A stretch of DNA of 64,000 nucleotides from Gammaproteobacteria bacterium (GTDB taxonomy: Bacteria; Pseudomonadota; Gammaproteobacteria; Pseudomonadales; Pseudomonadaceae), in contig JAHIWP010000024.1 in assembly GCA_018816095.1 (NCBI GenBank), positions 1-64,000 of the forward strand, in the 5' to 3' direction. A program made the translations under genes and the position numbers. Below are positions 61,904 through 64,000 of the stretch, piece after piece; the stretch's first letter is position 1; each line of letters opens with the position of its first letter. The notes beneath the pieces are model-generated. The model worked only from the letters and a program-made list of their open reading frames with translations. It made no database searches and was not told the origin of the DNA.

Positions 61904-63118
61904 TTGAGTCTTGCTGACGCCGAACGTCGTGTGTTCTCTGGCATGCGCCCGAGTGGTTTGTTACACCTGGGGCACTATCAGGGGGTGCTGAAGAACTGGA
62001 TCAAGCTGCAACACAGCTATGAATGCTTCTTCTGCATTGTTGACCTGCATGCATTGACCACTGATTACGATGATGTCGGCCCCTTGTCCCAGCGGGTCAT
62101 GGACATGGCTGTGGACTGGCTGGCTGCCGGCGTTAGCCCCAGTTCCGCGACGTTGTTTATTCAGTCGCAAGTCCCCGAACATGCCGAGCTGCACCTGCTG
62201 CTGTCGATGATTTGCCCGCTCAGCTGGCTGGAGCGCGTGCCGTCCTATAAAGAGCAGCAAGAACAGCTGCACGGCAAAGACCTCAGTACCTTCGGTTTTC
62301 TCGGCTATCCCTTGCTGCAAGCGGCCGACATCCTGCTGTACCGCGCCGGTGTGGTGCCGGTGGGCAGCGATCAGCTGGCGCATATCGAATTTGCCCGTGA
62401 TGTGGCGCGGCGCTTCAACCATTTGTATGGCCGTGAGCAGGGCTTTGAGGAAAAAGCTGAAGCCGCGATCATCAAACTCGGCAAGAAGACTGCCAAGCTC
62501 TACAACAGCTTGCGCAAGGCTTATCAGGAGCAAGGTGATGGTGAGGCGCTGGAAACCGCCCGCGCCCTACTCAAAGACCAGCAAAGCATTACCCTGGGTG
62601 ATAAAGAACGTCTGTATGGCTACCTGGAAGGCGGCGGCAAGATTCTTCTGGCTGAACCGCAGGCTTTGCTGGGGGAGTCGCCCAAGTTGCTCGGGCTGGA
62701 TGGCAGCAAAATGTCCAAGTCCAACAATAATGCGATCTTCCTGCGCGACACCGCGCCGGCGATCGAGGAAAAAATCCGCCGCATGCCGACCGATCCGGCG
62801 CGGGTGCACCGTGATGATCCCGGCAACCCGGCCAACTGTCCGGTGTGGTCGTTGCACCAGCTCTACTCCAATACGCCAACCTGTGAATGGGTCCAGCAGG
62901 GCTGCCGCAGTGCCGGTATCGGTTGCCTGGAATGTAAAGCGCCGTTGATTGAAGCGGTGCAGCTTGAGTTGCAGCCGTTGCAGGCAAGGGCGGCCGACTA
63001 CCAGGACAGCCCTGATCTGGTTCGGCAGATTCTTGCCGATGGCGCCGAACGTGCACGTTCAGAGGCACGGGAAACCCTTAGCGAAGTCCGCCTGGCTCTC
63101 GGCCTGAATTACCGCTGA
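61904..63118 (+). CDS. trpS: Tryptophanyl-tRNA synthetase with Cys cluster
   Basis: This 404-aa class I enzyme charges tRNA-Trp. The HIGH-like motif is GLLHLGHYQG (about residues 18-27) and KMSKS is GSKMSKSNNN. The C-terminal half has a Cys cluster at Cys312, 334, 341 and 344 (C-x21-C-x6-C-x2-C). This resembles the iron-sulfur TrpRS of Thermotoga (C-x22-C-x6-C-x2-C). The start is a TTG at 61904 with a weak AGGTAA upstream; a -10-like TATAAT lies at 61867-61872. Confidence 0.93.
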   Translation: MSLADAERRVFSGMRPSGLLHLGHYQGVLKNWIKLQHSYECFFCIVDLHALTTDYDDVGPLSQRVMDMAVDWLAAGVSPSSATLFIQSQVPEHAELHLLLSMICPLSWLERVPSYKEQQEQLHGKDLSTFGFLGYPLLQAADILLYRAGVVPVGSDQLAHIEFARDVARRFNHLYGREQGFEEKAEAAIIKLGKKTAKLYNSLRKAYQEQGDGEALETARALLKDQQSITLGDKERLYGYLEGGGKILLAEPQALLGESPKLLGLDGSKMSKSNNNAIFLRDTAPAIEEKIRRMPTDPARVHRDDPGNPANCPVWSLHQLYSNTPTCEWVQQGCRSAGIGCLECKAPLIEAVQLELQPLQARAADYQDSPDLVRQILADGAERARSEARETLSEVRLALGLNYR

Positions 63119-63138
63119 ACCTACTGTCGAGAGTGACC

Positions 63139-63966
63139 ATGTCCAGCGTGCCGCCCGAGGAACACCCCGATAGCCAGGCCAATGCCCAGCAGGAGCTGCC
63201 ATTCGCCTTGGTGTATGGCCAGGCGTTCACCGAAATGCCGCTGGATCTGTACATTCCGCCGGATGCGCTGGAGGTGTTTCTCGAAGCCTTCGAGGGCCCG
63301 TTGGACCTGCTGCTGTACCTGATCCGCAAGCAGAACATCGACGTGCTGGATATCCCCGTGGCGGAAATTACCCGCCAGTACATGGGGTATGTCGAGCTGA
63401 TGCAGTCGGTGCGCCTGGAGCTGGCCGCCGAGTACTTGGTGATGGCCGCCATGCTCGCCGAGATCAAGTCGCGCATGCTGTTGCCGCGCTCCAGTGAAGT
63501 GGAGGCCGAAGAAGACGACCCGCGTGCCGAGCTGATCCGGCGTTTGCAGGAATACGAGCGTTACAAGGCGGCGGCAGAAGGTATCGACGGGCTTAGCCGG
63601 GTTGGCCGTGACCTGACCGTGCCGCGCCTGGATGCGCCCGAAGCGCGGGCACGCAAGTTGTTGCCGGATGTCAGCCTGGAAGAGGTGCTGCTGTCGATGG
63701 CTGAGGTGCTGCGCCGCGCTGACATGTTTGAAAGTCATCAAATCACCCGTGAAACGCTGTCGACCCGTGAGCGTATGAGCGATGTGCTTGAACGGCTTAA
63801 AGGCGGCGCTTTCGTGCCATTTGTCAGCCTGTTTAGTGCTGAAGAGGGCAAACTCGGCGTGGTGGTGACCTTTATGGCCGTGCTGGAGTTGATCAAGGAA
63901 TCCCTGGTCGAATTGGTGCAAAACGAGGCTTTTGGGCCAATCCATGTGCGCGCACGGGCAGAGTAA
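63139..63966 (+). CDS. scpA: Segregation and condensation protein ScpA
   Basis: This 275-aa kleisin bridges SMC heads in chromosome condensation. The N-terminal SMC-contact region is FEGPLDLLLYLIRKQNIDVLDIPVAEITRQYMGYVELMQSVRLELAAEYLVMAAMLAEIKSRMLLP. The C-terminal winged helix has RMSDVLERLKGGAFVPFVSLFSAEEGKLGVVVTFMAVLELIKESLVELVQNEAFGPI. ATG at 63139; a GTG six bases earlier is also possible. scpB begins 2 bp after its stop. Confidence 0.93.
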   Translation: MSSVPPEEHPDSQANAQQELPFALVYGQAFTEMPLDLYIPPDALEVFLEAFEGPLDLLLYLIRKQNIDVLDIPVAEITRQYMGYVELMQSVRLELAAEYLVMAAMLAEIKSRMLLPRSSEVEAEEDDPRAELIRRLQEYERYKAAAEGIDGLSRVGRDLTVPRLDAPEARARKLLPDVSLEEVLLSMAEVLRRADMFESHQITRETLSTRERMSDVLERLKGGAFVPFVSLFSAEEGKLGVVVTFMAVLELIKESLVELVQNEAFGPIHVRARAE

Positions 63967-63968
63967 GT

Positions 63969-64000
63969 ATGAATCTTAATGAACCGCGTGAGCTGGCCAG
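63969..64000 (+). CDS. scpB: ScpB, start only (cut by window edge)
   Basis: The ATG at 63969 opens MNLNEPRELA, ten codons in frame to the window end. The position directly after scpA and the similarity to known ScpB starts support the call. Confidence 0.75.
   Translation, partial: MNLNEPRELA

Overview
This window is a piece of a Pseudomonas chromosome. The evidence is the gene content and order: a FleQ/FleS/FleR-controlled polar-flagellum cluster, LapD/LapG, CyaB with a MASE2 domain, argF next to an orphan ABC ATPase, a bfr/bfd pair, and a CpxR/Spy-like/CpxA trio. Base composition is moderately GC-rich. From gene order alone I cannot name the species. I see no rRNA, tRNA or CRISPR array.
Layout. 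Bases 1-141 are the 3' end of a group II intron whose body lies outside the window. Next is a glycerol block: glpD and glpR on the minus strand, diverging from ybaK and glpK on the plus strand, with two candidate GlpR operators and no glpF. Bases 5.0-12.2 kb hold housekeeping and accessory genes: a PhzF-family isomerase, the orphan ABC ATPase translationally coupled to argF, a small lipoprotein, a molybdopterin oxidoreductase, grxD, bacterioferritin (bfr) and its reductase partner bfd with a Fur box.
Bases 12.6-33.5 kb are the early part of the flagellar cluster: flgBCDE, flgFGHIJKL, fliC, flaG, fliD, two fliS genes, a fliT-like gene, fleQ, fleS and fleR. Recognisable sigma-54 promoters precede flgB, flgF and fleS, and a sigma-28 promoter precedes fliC. 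This fits the FleQ to FleSR to FliA hierarchy. The cluster stops after fleR: fliE and the genes that usually follow are missing and lapD/lapG come next.
Bases 33.5-47.4 kb hold lapD, lapG, two small conserved genes, recQ, a DUF2804 protein, a MarR/MFS efflux pair, a FimV-family protein, a SelW-like protein, an EamA exporter, a CsaA-like protein and an AraC regulator. Bases 47.4-50.8 kb are a phosphate-stress lipid-remodelling pair (plcP and agt) behind a three-repeat PHO box, followed convergently by cyaB. Bases 51.0-60.2 kb hold a DUF962 protein, an AraC regulator, two tandem TrkH potassium transporters, a YkgJ-like protein, a nitroreductase and the Cpx envelope-stress module with a CpxR box in front of the Spy-like gene. 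The right edge holds RNase AM, YciO, a tryptophanyl-tRNA synthetase with a possible iron-sulfur cysteine motif, scpA and the first codons of scpB.
The best leads beyond routine annotation are the PHO box in front of plcP-agt, the group II intron end beside glpD, the rearranged glp locus without glpF, the flagellar cluster broken at fleR/lapD, the doubled trkH and fliS genes, the Cpx module with its own box and internal terminator, and a family of short inverted repeats that invades intergenic spaces, including inside the flagellar operon. I found nothing I would call a wholly new system.
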